59,980 nt of DNA from Bacteroidota bacterium (GTDB taxonomy: Bacteria > Bacteroidota > Bacteroidia > Chitinophagales > Chitinophagaceae): assembly GCA_013288445.1 (NCBI GenBank), contig JABDBX010000002.1:1-59980 (forward strand), given 5' to 3'. Shown in pieces: positions 16,208-26,617 of the stretch. The notes beneath the pieces are model-generated. The model had not been told where the DNA came from and searched no databases. It saw nothing but the letters and a program-made list of their open reading frames with translations. Each line of letters opens with the position of its first letter. Position 1 is the stretch's first letter. Position numbers and translations under genes: made by a program.

Positions 16208-17359
16208 GTGAGAAACCTGGGATTTAATTTTTTATTATCCATCTGCTTAATGGCATGTGTCGTCCTTCCTTGTTCGGCCCAGGACGCAACGCAGGATACC
16301 ACCCCGCCCTGGTCAGGTTTTGGGATGGAAGCAAACCTAATATTGGGCAAAGTGTACAAACACGAACCAAAATTCACGCTGCCCATCCCAGCCTTAACAA
16401 CAGGCCTCGACATAGACCTCGTAACGCACACCTACGGAAAGAAAGAATGGCAGCAACGCCGGCACTATCCCACCATCGGCATCGCATTTGCATACATCAA
16501 CTACGGTATTGATTCCATATATGGTCGTTGTTTTGGCTTGTACCCCAATATCATTTTGCCGATAGTCAGCGGCAAGAAATTAGAATGGACCATCAGGATG
16601 GGCGATGGCATAGGCTACGTAACCAGGCGCTACCAGCGCACATCCCCGGTTGACACCATAAACGTAGCCATAGGTAGCCACATCAACGACTTTGCTATGG
16701 TCATGACCGATCTCCAGTATCACATAAACCCTCATTGGGACGTACAAACTGGCGTTAACATCACCCACATTTCAGATGCATCTTTCCACAAGCCAAACCT
16801 CGGCATAAACATGGTTGGGGCCCACCTGGGTATCCGTTATTCCCCGGTAAGTTCCCAGCCTATGCATATCGTGCGCAAACTTACGCCGCTCAAAAACAGG
16901 TGGCTCGTTCAGGGGCGTTTCAGCATGGCCTATATCTCCAGCTACACGCATGGTGGGCCGCTTTACCCGGTTTACATCGCTTCCGGCTATGTGAGCAGGC
17001 GCTGGTGGAGCAAGAACAAGGTATTTGCCGGGCTCGACTATGCCTACTACCAGAGCATCTACGCCTACCTCCGCAATAACGGCCTCGACCCCGGTCGCGA
17101 AGCCGCCAATTCCTACAAAACCGCCGTATTTGCTGGCAACGAGTTTTTATTGGGCCGCATAAGTGTTGTATTACAGGTCGGGTACTACCTGCAACAATCT
17201 GCCATAAAAATAGAACCCGTTTATGAAAAAATTGGCGGCCACTATTACTTCGTCCAGAAAGAGCATGGCATACTAAAAGAATGCTTCCTCTCCGCCATGC
17301 TGAAGACCCACGAAACCGTAGCCGAATTCGGAGAATTAGGCATTGGTTTTGGGTTTTAG
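16208..17359 (+). CDS. PagL-like acyloxyacyl hydrolase (lipid A deacylase)
   Basis: From GTG 16208 the product has 383 residues: a signal peptide (RNLGFNFLLSICLMACVV, cut near CSAQ) followed by alternating beta strands of an outer-membrane barrel. The THISDASFHKPNLGIN block matches the PagL motif HxSNAGxxxPNxG, with the catalytic His-x-Ser pair intact and Asp in place of the Asn. PagL removes the 3-O-acyl chain of lipid A. In Bacteroidota such proteins are longer than the pseudomonad enzyme (about 170 residues), as here. The start is chosen from the signal peptide and the -7 box. An ATG at 16157 would add 17 residues upstream. Confidence 0.78.
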   Translation: MRNLGFNFLLSICLMACVVLPCSAQDATQDTTPPWSGFGMEANLILGKVYKHEPKFTLPIPALTTGLDIDLVTHTYGKKEWQQRRHYPTIGIAFAYINYGIDSIYGRCFGLYPNIILPIVSGKKLEWTIRMGDGIGYVTRRYQRTSPVDTINVAIGSHINDFAMVMTDLQYHINPHWDVQTGVNITHISDASFHKPNLGINMVGAHLGIRYSPVSSQPMHIVRKLTPLKNRWLVQGRFSMAYISSYTHGGPLYPVYIASGYVSRRWWSKNKVFAGLDYAYYQSIYAYLRNNGLDPGREAANSYKTAVFAGNEFLLGRISVVLQVGYYLQQSAIKIEPVYEKIGGHYYFVQKEHGILKECFLSAMLKTHETVAEFGELGIGFGF

Positions 17360-17374
17360 TTTTCTTTTGCCAAT

Positions 17375-17402
17375 TTGAAAATGCGAAAAAATCGTACCTT
17401 TG
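17375..17402 (+). promoter_or_regulatory. Promoter of the zeta-toxin cassette
   Basis: TTG (17375-17377), 17 nt, then TACCTTTG (17395-17402), a consensus match, 24 nt before the ATG at 17427. Confidence 0.6.
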
Positions 17403-17426
17403 ATAGGTTGGTAATCTACAATCCTA

Positions 17427-17687
17427 ATGCAAACAGGTACTGTAAAAGAAATTGAAAAGAGAGGCAATGATGCCGTGAAACGGCTTAGGGAATCTAAGCA
17501 CTCTAAAGGATTGCCTTTTATGATTAATTCCAAAAACCTTCCGGGTAACGAATGCTACCTTGAATACCCGGACGGACGCATCATGTTGGTGACTCTAAAG
17601 TCACCTCGCGATCGTGACTTTACGGTCATTCGCGAGTTGTCCTCTCCTGAAAAAAATAATATCATTAAGAGGTTTTCAGTGTCCTGA
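17427..17687 (+). CDS. Small partner (probable antitoxin) of the zeta-type kinase
   Basis: This 86-residue basic protein has an N-terminal charged helix (VKEIEKRGNDAVKRLRESKH) and a short beta-rich body (GLPFMIN, NECYLEYPDGRIMLVTL, RDFTVIREL). It is cytoplasmic, with no signal peptide. Its stop codon lies 1 nt before the ATG of the zeta-type gene and a consensus promoter lies upstream, so the two form one cassette. The position and size suggest the antitoxin. I do not recognise a named family and this role is inferred from context. Its toxin partner is now interrupted. Confidence 0.7.
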   Translation: MQTGTVKEIEKRGNDAVKRLRESKHSKGLPFMINSKNLPGNECYLEYPDGRIMLVTLKSPRDRDFTVIRELSSPEKNNIIKRFSVS

Positions 17688-17688
17688 G

Positions 17689-18488
17689 ATGCCGGAACTA
17701 TTCATTATTACGGGTTCAAATGGTGCGGGCAAATCTACTATTGGACCAAATTATCTTCCGCTCCATATCAAAAATAGCTGTTCGGTTTTTGACGGTGATA
17801 AGGAACGTTGACAAAATAAAGTACACCATATTGCGAAGTTATTTTTCTTTTTTACTAGGCGTAAAAATCTGCGAATAGTGAACTATTTAAAGACTTTTAC
17901 AACGAAGAAAAAATGGAAAAGAACAAGTAAGATGGTGTACTTTATTTTGTCATCGTTCCTAAGCTGTTTATTGAGAAAAGAAATGAGTTATGGCAAACTA
18001 TTCAAGCGCCAAAAGAAGTGAACAAATTAGCATTGGAATTTACTGTAAAAACTTTTGAAGAGCAGTTAGGCGATGCATTGGCCAAAAGAGCTAATTATGT
18101 TTACGAGGGACATTTTACAAATGATAGTACATGGGATACTCCTGTAAAGTTCAAAGCAAATGGATATGAAGTAACCCTGATTTTCTTTGGATTGGAAAGT
18201 CCTGATGCTTCCCAGGTAAGAGTTGTTGAACGTGCAAAAGAAGGGGGGCATTGGGTTGATCGTCGCACAATTGAAGATAACTTTTATGGTAATCTGCAGA
18301 AATTGGAGCAGCACCTGGATGCCGTAAATAATATACAAATAATTGATACAACAGGTGAGCACATTCTTTTAGCAAATTTTATCAATGGTAACGTGCGTTC
18401 AGCCGCTTCATCAAATAAACTACCGTCCTGGTTTATCACTTACTTGCCAACCTTAGTCAGAGCAATAGATAATTTTCACTTAAAATAA
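17689..18488 (+). pseudogene. Zeta-toxin/P-loop kinase gene interrupted by hairpin element H
   Basis: The reading frame starts MPELFIITGSNGAGKST (Walker A, residues 9-17) and reaches VFDGDK, where the element at 17802-17959 introduces a stop (GAA CGT TGA). After the element the frame resumes as KLFIEKRNELW and runs to 18488, including YVYEGHFTND (zeta-like catalytic region), EVTLIFFGLES and VVERAKEGGHWVDRRTIEDN. Removing the 158-bp element and one TAA copy leaves 639 nt, a 212-residue protein in frame, the normal size for zeta-like kinases. An internal GTG at 18018 could start a C-terminal fragment without the P-loop. The gene is inactive as it stands. Confidence 0.88.
17802..17959. mobile_element. 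Hairpin MITE family H, copy 2 (158 bp), inside the zeta-toxin gene
   Basis: The ends are GGAACG and CGTTCC, with TAA duplicated at 17799-17801 and 17960-17962. Its arms differ from copy 1 but still match each other (AAAGTACACCAT with ATGGTGTACTTT). Exact removal restores the host reading frame. Confidence 0.9.
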
Positions 18489-18614
18489 CAATGCAATCAT
18501 ATTTAATCTCTCGCTTATCGGGAGTGCGCCAATAGTGTTTTGACCACACTCATATTTTTATCCCCATTTGTGGATTTCTACTTGTTTTTTAATATAATTA
18601 TCGCCGCATTTTTG

Positions 18615-18645
18615 TTGTTTAAATGCTATTTTTTCGTTACTTTTG
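18615..18645 (+). promoter_or_regulatory. gyrB promoter
   Basis: TTG (18615-18617), 20 nt, then TACTTTTG (18638-18645), ideal for the phylum. It gives a leader of about 95 nt that contains an 8-bp hairpin (AAAACTCA with TGAGTTTT, about 18654-18678). Confidence 0.7.
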
Positions 18646-18725
18646 TAAGGTTAAAAACTCAATTTAATAATGAGTTTTCGCTATGCACCTGAGCTAGCGT
18701 TTTAACATTTTCCTCTAAGCAATAA

Positions 18726-20723
<1,998 letters not shown>

Positions 20724-20746
20724 TATTACTCTGGTTTAATATTTAG

Positions 20747-20780
20747 GGCTCATAGACCGGTTGGTTTATGAGCCTTTTTG
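20747..20780 (+). terminator. gyrB terminator
   Basis: GGCTCATA (20747-20754) pairs with TATGAGCC (20767-20774) and is followed by TTTTTG. Confidence 0.85.
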
Positions 20781-20921
20781 TTTTCAGCCACTTCAGCCGT
20801 TGCAGGCCTAAAAATGAACCCCAATCAAAATTGTCAAATAGTTGAATCGAAGCTGACTTTTCGTGATGGTAATTCCCCCTTGCGGGCAAGCCTTGTGCGT
20901 TATTGAAGGGGGGTAGCGGGA

Positions 20922-21062
20922 ACGTCATTTAGTTAAGGAAGTCCGGAGGACTTCAATTTGAATAGCCGCCGGTGAAACCGGCGGAGAATGTTGACAAACG
21001 CCAACCCCGCAGGGGTTGAATGTGTCTTTGATAGTGCCATAGTTGCTTAAATAAACGACATT
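20922..21062. repeat. AATGTC-end repeat, long copy B
   Basis: It is the full-length partner of 15968-16100. It begins AACGTCATTTAGTTAAGG and ends CTTAAATAAACGACATT, degenerate inverted ends, with the GCCGCCGGTGAAACCGGCGG and CCCCGCAGGGG palindromes inside. Confidence 0.7.
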
Positions 21063-21192
21063 GGGGTTAGGGGATGTTCGCTCGGCACTGACAGCGCAGG
21101 TCACTCGCGCTAACTATTTAACGCGAAGATTTGAAATGTACCTATATAAATCATCAACTTATTTGGTAGCTTTACTTAAAATATGAATTATA

Positions 21193-23697
21193 ATGCGCAC
21201 TATAACCCTTCTTTCCGCATTTTTGTTCGGCGTGATATCCGTGTCGGCACAGCCGATACCTGGTACGGCTCCCGAAAATATCTATTCCATAAAAAAACAG
21301 TTTCTGGAGTCGGTGGTGCATAACCCGGTGGACAAAAATGAAACGGGCGATGACAATGACCTGGAACGTTTTAACCGCTGGTTTTATCTTGCCGAGCCAC
21401 GTTGTTATCCGTCTGGCAATCTTCCCCGGCCCGATGTACTGATAAGAGCCTATGACCAAATAAAACCTAAGTCTGGCGCCACACAGCGGCTTACCAGTGT
21501 ATCGGGCTGGCAATCTCTTGGCCCGGTAAATGTGCCGCCGGGGTATAACGGCATCGGCAGGGTAAACTGTGTGGTTTTGGATCCGCTGGACACAAATACA
21601 CTCTATGTGGGCACGGCCTGCGGTGGTGTGTGGGTCAGTCACAACGGGGGCGCTACATGGACATCCAACAGTGATAATTTCCCATCGCTCAGCGTGGCCG
21701 ATATCGCAGTAAATCCCCGTCACACGGATACGCTTTATGCAGCTACCGGCGATGGTAACGGCGATGAGTATCTGGCTGGCGGGGCGTTGCATTATGAAGA
21801 TATCTTCTGGGGCGGTTTGTATTCTGCCGGGGTTATGAAAAGCACTGATGGCGGTAGCACCTGGCATACTACCGGGCTTAGCTACCTCCAGTCCGACCGC
21901 GATATTATTCAGCGGCTGCTCATTGAGCCGAATAACCCGAATATCCTGATTGCCTCCTCGCGCAACGGTACCTACCGCACGACCGATGCCGGCGCCACAT
22001 GGACGCTCGTGGACTCGGGGCATGTGTATGCAATGGAATTTCACCCCCTTCAGCCCGACACGATCTATGCCATTAATAATGCCGACCTGAAAGTATCTTA
22101 TAATGCCGGCCAAACCTGGGCCGTGCAGTGTCCGGCATTAATTACAGTGGGCTACAGCGCTGCAATTGCTGTTTCTGCTGTTTCGCCCAAAAATATATGG
22201 CTTTGGAGTGAGGGCAGCTTAGTGGTGTCGCACGACGAGGGGCATACCTTTACATTTCTCACGCCACCAAGCCCGGTTTCCAGCAATGAATTCTATGGCA
22301 CCGTTCTTGGCGTATCTCCCGCCGATTCGCAATTTCTCTTCGCATCCGGGCTGAACATGGGCATGTCGCCCGATGGCAGCACTAACTGGTATGTGCTCGA
22401 CTCTTTGGGAATTGTGCACGTGGATCACCATTGTGTCACCTTCAACCCAATAAACCCATCCACCTTTTATGTAGGAAACGATGGCGGTATTTTCGTTACG
22501 CACGATGGCGGCAATTCGTGGACCAACATAAGTAATGGCCTGGTGATATCGCAGGTGTACCGCATGAGCTCATCGCGGCAAAACCCCTATGTGATGCTTG
22601 CGGGGCTGCAGGACAACGAAACCTTTTATAACGATGGCACACACTGGCTCACGTCGAATGCGCCGCTCGGCGATGGTATGGCCTGCGCTATTTTTTCGGG
22701 CGATGATCATATACAACTGGCATCAACGCAGCAGGGCAATATTTTTATCTCGTACGACCGGGGCGCCACATTTACAAGGGTTACATTCGGGGGCGGCTAC
22801 TGGACGGCCCCCCTGGCGTTTAGCCCCGTGAGCGCAGATACGGTGTACTATGGTATGCCCGGCATTTTTGCTTCTTACACCGGTGGCGGCTCCTTTATTA
22901 ATCTCACCCCATCCTTTCCGTTCCACTACGGCGCTATTTCACTGGCAGTGGCGCCTGCATTCCCCAATGTGATCTATGCCGCAGATTATGAAACCATATT
23001 AAGGACGTTTGACGGGGGCGCAACCTGGTCAGACGTTACCGGCAACCTCGTGCCCGACTCACTGGCTATAACCCACATCGCGATCGACTATAAAAACCCA
23101 TTGCTTGTCTATGTAACTACGTCGGGATATAAAACGGGCAAGAAAGTTTTCGTGAGTACCACAGGTGGCACAAACTGGAACAATATCAGCTACAATATGC
23201 CAAATTTGCCAGCCAACGTTGTTGCCGCAGACAGCAGCACTCCGGGCGCTCTTTTTGTGGGCACAGACATCGGCGTATATTATACCGACTCTGCCCATGC
23301 CGGAACATGGTCTATATATAATACAGGCCTGCCAAATGTAATGGTTGATGATATTGACATCAACTATACCAATTATAAAGTGAGGGCCGCGACCTATGGC
23401 CGCGGAATATGGGAATGCGATCTGGTGCATCCATTGCCGAAGCCCGTCGGCGTTGCGAACATAAGCATACCAAGGGTGCAGCTATACCCCAATCCTACCG
23501 CGCATAGCTGGAAACTAACCTTCGCAAACGACAAGCCCAATGATTATAACATCCTTGTCTCAGATGCCACAGGAAAAGTAGTGCATACCCAACGGAACCA
23601 GGACGTAATAAACGCCGAAAACTTACCGCCAGGTGTTTATGACATTGAAGTGCTATCAGGCACAACACACCTGGCGCTGAAAGCGATCCGGGAGTAG
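21193..23697 (+). CDS. VPS10/BNR-type beta-propeller secreted protein with T9SS type A sorting domain
   Basis: The 834-residue protein has a signal peptide (MRTITLLSAFLFGVISVSAQ), a 90-residue N-terminal region, and then many sialidase/VPS10-like blades from about 95 to 740. These carry Asp-box phrases such as SHNGGATWTSN, STDGGSTWHTT, RTTDAGATWTLV and THDGGNSWTN. The C-terminal sorting domain begins VQLYPNPTAHSWKLTF. It should be exported by Sec and T9SS to the surface. Asp-box propellers in this phylum bind or hydrolyse glycans, but no sialidase active-site residues stand out, so an enzymatic role is not claimed. TAGCTTTA at 21167-21174 is a possible -7 box. Confidence 0.88.
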   Translation: MRTITLLSAFLFGVISVSAQPIPGTAPENIYSIKKQFLESVVHNPVDKNETGDDNDLERFNRWFYLAEPRCYPSGNLPRPDVLIRAYDQIKPKSGATQRLTSVSGWQSLGPVNVPPGYNGIGRVNCVVLDPLDTNTLYVGTACGGVWVSHNGGATWTSNSDNFPSLSVADIAVNPRHTDTLYAATGDGNGDEYLAGGALHYEDIFWGGLYSAGVMKSTDGGSTWHTTGLSYLQSDRDIIQRLLIEPNNPNILIASSRNGTYRTTDAGATWTLVDSGHVYAMEFHPLQPDTIYAINNADLKVSYNAGQTWAVQCPALITVGYSAAIAVSAVSPKNIWLWSEGSLVVSHDEGHTFTFLTPPSPVSSNEFYGTVLGVSPADSQFLFASGLNMGMSPDGSTNWYVLDSLGIVHVDHHCVTFNPINPSTFYVGNDGGIFVTHDGGNSWTNISNGLVISQVYRMSSSRQNPYVMLAGLQDNETFYNDGTHWLTSNAPLGDGMACAIFSGDDHIQLASTQQGNIFISYDRGATFTRVTFGGGYWTAPLAFSPVSADTVYYGMPGIFASYTGGGSFINLTPSFPFHYGAISLAVAPAFPNVIYAADYETILRTFDGGATWSDVTGNLVPDSLAITHIAIDYKNPLLVYVTTSGYKTGKKVFVSTTGGTNWNNISYNMPNLPANVVAADSSTPGALFVGTDIGVYYTDSAHAGTWSIYNTGLPNVMVDDIDINYTNYKVRAATYGRGIWECDLVHPLPKPVGVANISIPRVQLYPNPTAHSWKLTFANDKPNDYNILVSDATGKVVHTQRNQDVINAENLPPGVYDIEVLSGTTHLALKAIRE

Positions 23698-23801
23698 TCG
23701 CGGGATCGTAGACAGTTTGGTTTGTGAGCCATTTCCCGCCGTTGCAGGTCTTATCTTCTGACCTGCAATTCTCGTACAGGGCACTCATCCCACAACCTAT
23801 A

Positions 23802-23945
23802 TCCTCCTTCGCCGAAAAGGCTACGGCGGACGAAGAAAAAAATAATTGTGGATATCTTCGCATTATCCAATCCTTGCTATGATATGCCTGTATGGCATTG
23901 CAGCCTACAGTCATTTTTTGGGTGACCCCATTGGTGACCCCATTT
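23802..23945. repeat. Left arm of a 143-bp inverted repeat pair
   Basis: It is homologous, in inverse orientation, to 32115-32257. Shared blocks are TCCTCC(T/C)TCGC(C/T)GAAAA, GCTACGGCGGAC, TTGTGGATA, GCTATGATA and an exact run from TTTTTGGGTGACCCC through the second GGTGACCCCATT. The last part is itself a tandem GGTGACCCCATT doublet. No other feature lies in 23698-24121. The arms enclose about 8.2 kb. Confidence 0.75.
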
Positions 23946-24121
23946 GTAGATAAGGCTTTCTTGAAAAGCACATAACATATTACATGAATTGAGTGGATTT
24001 CTCCTTGCATATAACAGCAAAAAGAGTGCCGAACATCGCGCGACAGTAAACAAAATACGGTAATGATATATTTGAATGTACCGACAAAATGACATTATAT
24101 CCACAGGCTGTACAGCGCGAA

Positions 24122-24286
24122 TTATGGGCGTTTGGCAGTCTTAGCTGGAGCGTTGGGATTAGGCCGGGAAAGTAGTACGCCTATCATTTCTGATATAGGC
24201 TGTTGCCCTGCTTCGTACTTTTCGACCAGTTCCCGGTCTGTTAACATGACCCGCTTTTCTTTCCTTATGGTGGTCTTTTTGGACAT
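24122..24286 (-). CDS. Small basic protein, 54 residues, unknown function
   Basis: The frame opens MSKKTTIRKEKRVMLTDREL and continues with EKYEAGQQPISEMIGVLL before a Pro/Lys-rich tail ending AKTAKRP. It has no signal peptide or membrane segment. Although short, it has an excellent promoter: TTG at 24318-24320, 19 nt, then TAAATTTG, and the ATG only 4 nt further, the same near-leaderless layout as folD. It lies just inside the left arm of the 143-bp inverted repeat pair and is divergent from the 348-residue gene. I do not recognise a family. Confidence 0.6.
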   Translation of the reverse strand: MSKKTTIRKEKRVMLTDRELVEKYEAGQQPISEMIGVLLSRPNPNAPAKTAKRP

Positions 24287-24290
24287 AATC

Positions 24291-24320
24291 CAAATTTACA
24301 ACACTTTACCGTATTTGCAA
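24291..24320 (-). promoter_or_regulatory. Promoter of the 54-aa gene
   Basis: On the minus strand, TTG (24320-24318), 19 nt, then TAAATTTG (24298-24291), a full consensus match, 4 nt from the start codon. Confidence 0.65.
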
Positions 24321-24347
24321 CTGATATAAATTAGTATTGGCTTTTTA

Positions 24348-24376
24348 TTACATTTAGAACGCCAAACTAAATGTAA
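24348..24376. repeat. Palindromic repeat A at the start of the 348-aa gene
   Basis: TTACATTTA and TAAATGTAA flank a loop that includes GCCAAAC. The final A is the first base of the ATG. A near-identical copy in the same orientation is at 25498-25525, and a half copy in inverse orientation is at 25429-25451. It could be an operator or an element end. Confidence 0.6.
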
Positions 24377-25422
24377 TGACAAAGCAAGAAAAGAAGGATG
24401 CCATTTTAAAATGGTTATCATTAAGTCAGTATCCCAATTCATACCAAAATATTGAATTTATTCATGATCACTTAAAAAAGAAATATTCAGAATTAAATTA
24501 CGCTGCATGGAAAGCGGATTTAGAGGACTTAATTTCAGAAATGCTAAGCGGCCCGATGCCTTACATAGAAAAAGGACAACACAAAATATACGCACCCGTT
24601 AAAGTGGGTACTGTCATTGTTCCTACACCAATACAAGGAACACACTATCGTGCTACTTTGGATGGAGATGCATACGTAAGGGATTTACCCGATTTGAATG
24701 ACGAAATGCATAGGGATTATGTTGTCGAATTTATAAATTCAGTTCTTAAATTCATGCCATTATATGGGCCTTTTGAAGAAGAAACTTTCTTAGCGTTACA
24801 AATTCATAAATCTGCTGATTTGGTAAAAATGGCAGTAGAGTATGACGATACACTACTTGCTAAAGCCTTTGTTTTTATGCAGGATTATGGATATATGATA
24901 TACAGAAGCGATATTCAATTTAACAACAAAAATAATACTCGCAAGCTATACCAAGAATTAACCCTAAAAGGTCGCAGATTAAAGGAAATGGGCTCCATTC
25001 AAGCATATAAAAAGTGGGAAAAACAAGAATATGACAAAGTTAAGCGAACCGAAAAGGAAAATGAAATTATAAGGTTGGCAAGCATTAATAACGCCGAATG
25101 GCAGCTAAAGCTAAACCCCCTAATTGAAAAATCAAACGATTCCACCATTACAACAAATACAAATATTAAGGAAACAAACATCGTTCTCAAAAAGGTATTT
25201 AGGTGGACATTGGGTGTTGCTATAGCAGGGTTGTTATTGTCCGGTATTAATACTTTGCGAGAAATTCATAAAGACACATTATCATCACAATTACAAAAAG
25301 CAGACTCAATACAACAAGTAAGCAATTCTGAAATTTTGAAATTAAAAGGTTTTGAAAATCAGTATCATAAAATAGTCGATTCTTTAAAGATCGCTTTGGA
25401 TTCCGCGCTTCATAAGCCATAA
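24376..25422 (+). CDS. Membrane-anchored protein of unknown function
   Basis: The 348-residue protein is AT-rich in codon use compared with its neighbours. Residues about 1-75 look like a small helical or winged-helix domain (KKDAILKWLSLSQYP, YAAWKADLEDLISEML). Residues about 115-220 hold a second helical domain ending YQELTLKGRRLKEMGSIQAY, a phrase common in uncharacterised Bacteroidota proteins. Then come a charged linker, one membrane helix (about 276-295, WTLGVAIAGLLLSGI), and a C-terminal coiled coil (about 300-345). The start lies in palindrome A and a terminator follows. It converges on a transposase gene and may be element cargo. No function is assigned. Confidence 0.7.
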   Translation: MTKQEKKDAILKWLSLSQYPNSYQNIEFIHDHLKKKYSELNYAAWKADLEDLISEMLSGPMPYIEKGQHKIYAPVKVGTVIVPTPIQGTHYRATLDGDAYVRDLPDLNDEMHRDYVVEFINSVLKFMPLYGPFEEETFLALQIHKSADLVKMAVEYDDTLLAKAFVFMQDYGYMIYRSDIQFNNKNNTRKLYQELTLKGRRLKEMGSIQAYKKWEKQEYDKVKRTEKENEIIRLASINNAEWQLKLNPLIEKSNDSTITTNTNIKETNIVLKKVFRWTLGVAIAGLLLSGINTLREIHKDTLSSQLQKADSIQQVSNSEILKLKGFENQYHKIVDSLKIALDSALHKP

Positions 25423-25472
25423 AAAGGGCTTACATTATTATTGGTTTGGCTATACAAATATACAAAAAAGTT

Positions 25473-25500
25473 ACGGCACTCAATATTGAGTGCCGTTTTA
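25473..25500. terminator. Bidirectional terminator between the 348-aa gene and the transposase
   Basis: ACGGCACTCAATATTGAGTGCCGT is a perfect 24-nt palindrome (25473-25496), preceded by AAAAAAGTT and followed by TTTTA. It sits between two convergent genes and serves both strands. Confidence 0.8.
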
Positions 25501-25525
25501 CATTTAATCGCCAAACCAAATGTAA
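25498..25525. repeat. Palindromic repeat C beside the transposase stop codon
   Basis: TTACATTT and AAATGTAA surround a loop with GCCAAACC, in the same orientation as repeat A (24348-24376). It ends 1 nt before the transposase stop codon. Confidence 0.6.
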
Positions 25526-25526
25526 G

Positions 25527-26501
25527 CTACTTTGCTATTAAGGTATTGTACTCCAATTTCACACCACCAGTTTTTACGAGTGCCATATCAAACCTCATTT
25601 TGTCGGTTACCTTACGGCTGTTATATCTAAAGGCGCTTTCATTGCAATACGCTTGCATGTGCTTAGGGCTTACAAAGTGATAAATGCCCATTACCATACG
25701 GTCAAATAAGCTAAATACGCCCTCTACAGTATTGGTATGAATGTGACCCCTTACATACTCTTCTTTCTCATGGTCAACAACACCGTGGAAAGCAAATTCC
25801 TTGCCTACCTTCTTATAGTTGTTCGCGCTATCGGTCATTAATACGCTTGCAGTATCTACGTTCTCTTTTAGTTGTACGGTTTCTACTTCGTGCTTTTCTA
25901 CAACGTCCATACGTACCCGGCCCGAACGCTCAACATAAGCAGCCACTACGGTTTTGTTACCAAGACCAGAACCACCACGCTTAGGGTTGAATGTGTCCAT
26001 ACGCTTCTTTGTATGCATATTCTTGGCCTTTCCGCCCACCAGCGTAGTATCTGCTTCAACTATAACTCCTTCGCCACCTAATAGGCTGTTATCGGTATCG
26101 CTGAAAGCCAAACGCAACCTATGGAGCATGAACCAAGCCGTTTTTTGTGTTACGTCCAAATCCCTTGCAAGCTGGTGGCTGCTTATCCCTTTTTTATGTG
26201 CTGAAAATATATAGGTTGCAATAAACCATTTACGCAATGAGATAGGCGAACCTTCAAACATAGTACCGAGGGTAACGGTAAAACGTTCCTTGCAAGCCTT
26301 GCATTTATACATGCCCTTAAATTCACCCTTTACATTCAACTTGTAATGGTTTGCATCAGCCACACCGCAATGTGGGCAAACAGGTACGCCATTCCAACGC
26401 TTCATTTCTAAATACTCCCTACATGCTGCATCTGTAGGTAAGGCGGTCATCATTGCAGCAAAAGATTTAAATTCTGTGTTCATTCTCTTTGTTTGTGACA
26501 C
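25527..26501 (-). CDS. IS1595-family (ISXO2-like) transposase
   Basis: The 324-residue protein starts with a substrate-binding zinc ribbon (CPHCG at about 38-42 and CKAC at about 62-65), followed by FTVTLGTMFEGSPISLRKW. The ISXO2-like DDE-type domain then shows EADTTLVGGK (first acid), LMTDSANNYKKV (second acid) and HTNTVEGVFSLFDR, where the IS1595 family uses Asn in a DDNK/H-like triad. The frame is complete and the enzyme may be active. Clear terminal inverted repeats or target duplications could not be fixed, so the element limits are left open. The AT-rich composition matches its neighbours on both sides. Confidence 0.9.
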   Translation of the reverse strand: MSQTKRMNTEFKSFAAMMTALPTDAACREYLEMKRWNGVPVCPHCGVADANHYKLNVKGEFKGMYKCKACKERFTVTLGTMFEGSPISLRKWFIATYIFSAHKKGISSHQLARDLDVTQKTAWFMLHRLRLAFSDTDNSLLGGEGVIVEADTTLVGGKAKNMHTKKRMDTFNPKRGGSGLGNKTVVAAYVERSGRVRMDVVEKHEVETVQLKENVDTASVLMTDSANNYKKVGKEFAFHGVVDHEKEEYVRGHIHTNTVEGVFSLFDRMVMGIYHFVSPKHMQAYCNESAFRYNSRKVTDKMRFDMALVKTGGVKLEYNTLIAK

Positions 26502-26617
26502 AAAGATATAATCTTATTTTGGTACAACCAAGTATCTTAACAAATATGTTTTAAAATATTTATTCTAATTAATTTTGGTACAATGTACTATATCATTACC
26601 CAAAATACTCACATTTT

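Noticed and set aside
23700-24010. Long minus-strand open frame across the GGTGACCCC repeat as a gene
   Set aside because: It runs antiparallel into the end of the 834-residue gene, its similarity to the frame at 32037-32306 comes from the DNA repeat, and it has no recognisable domain or promoter.
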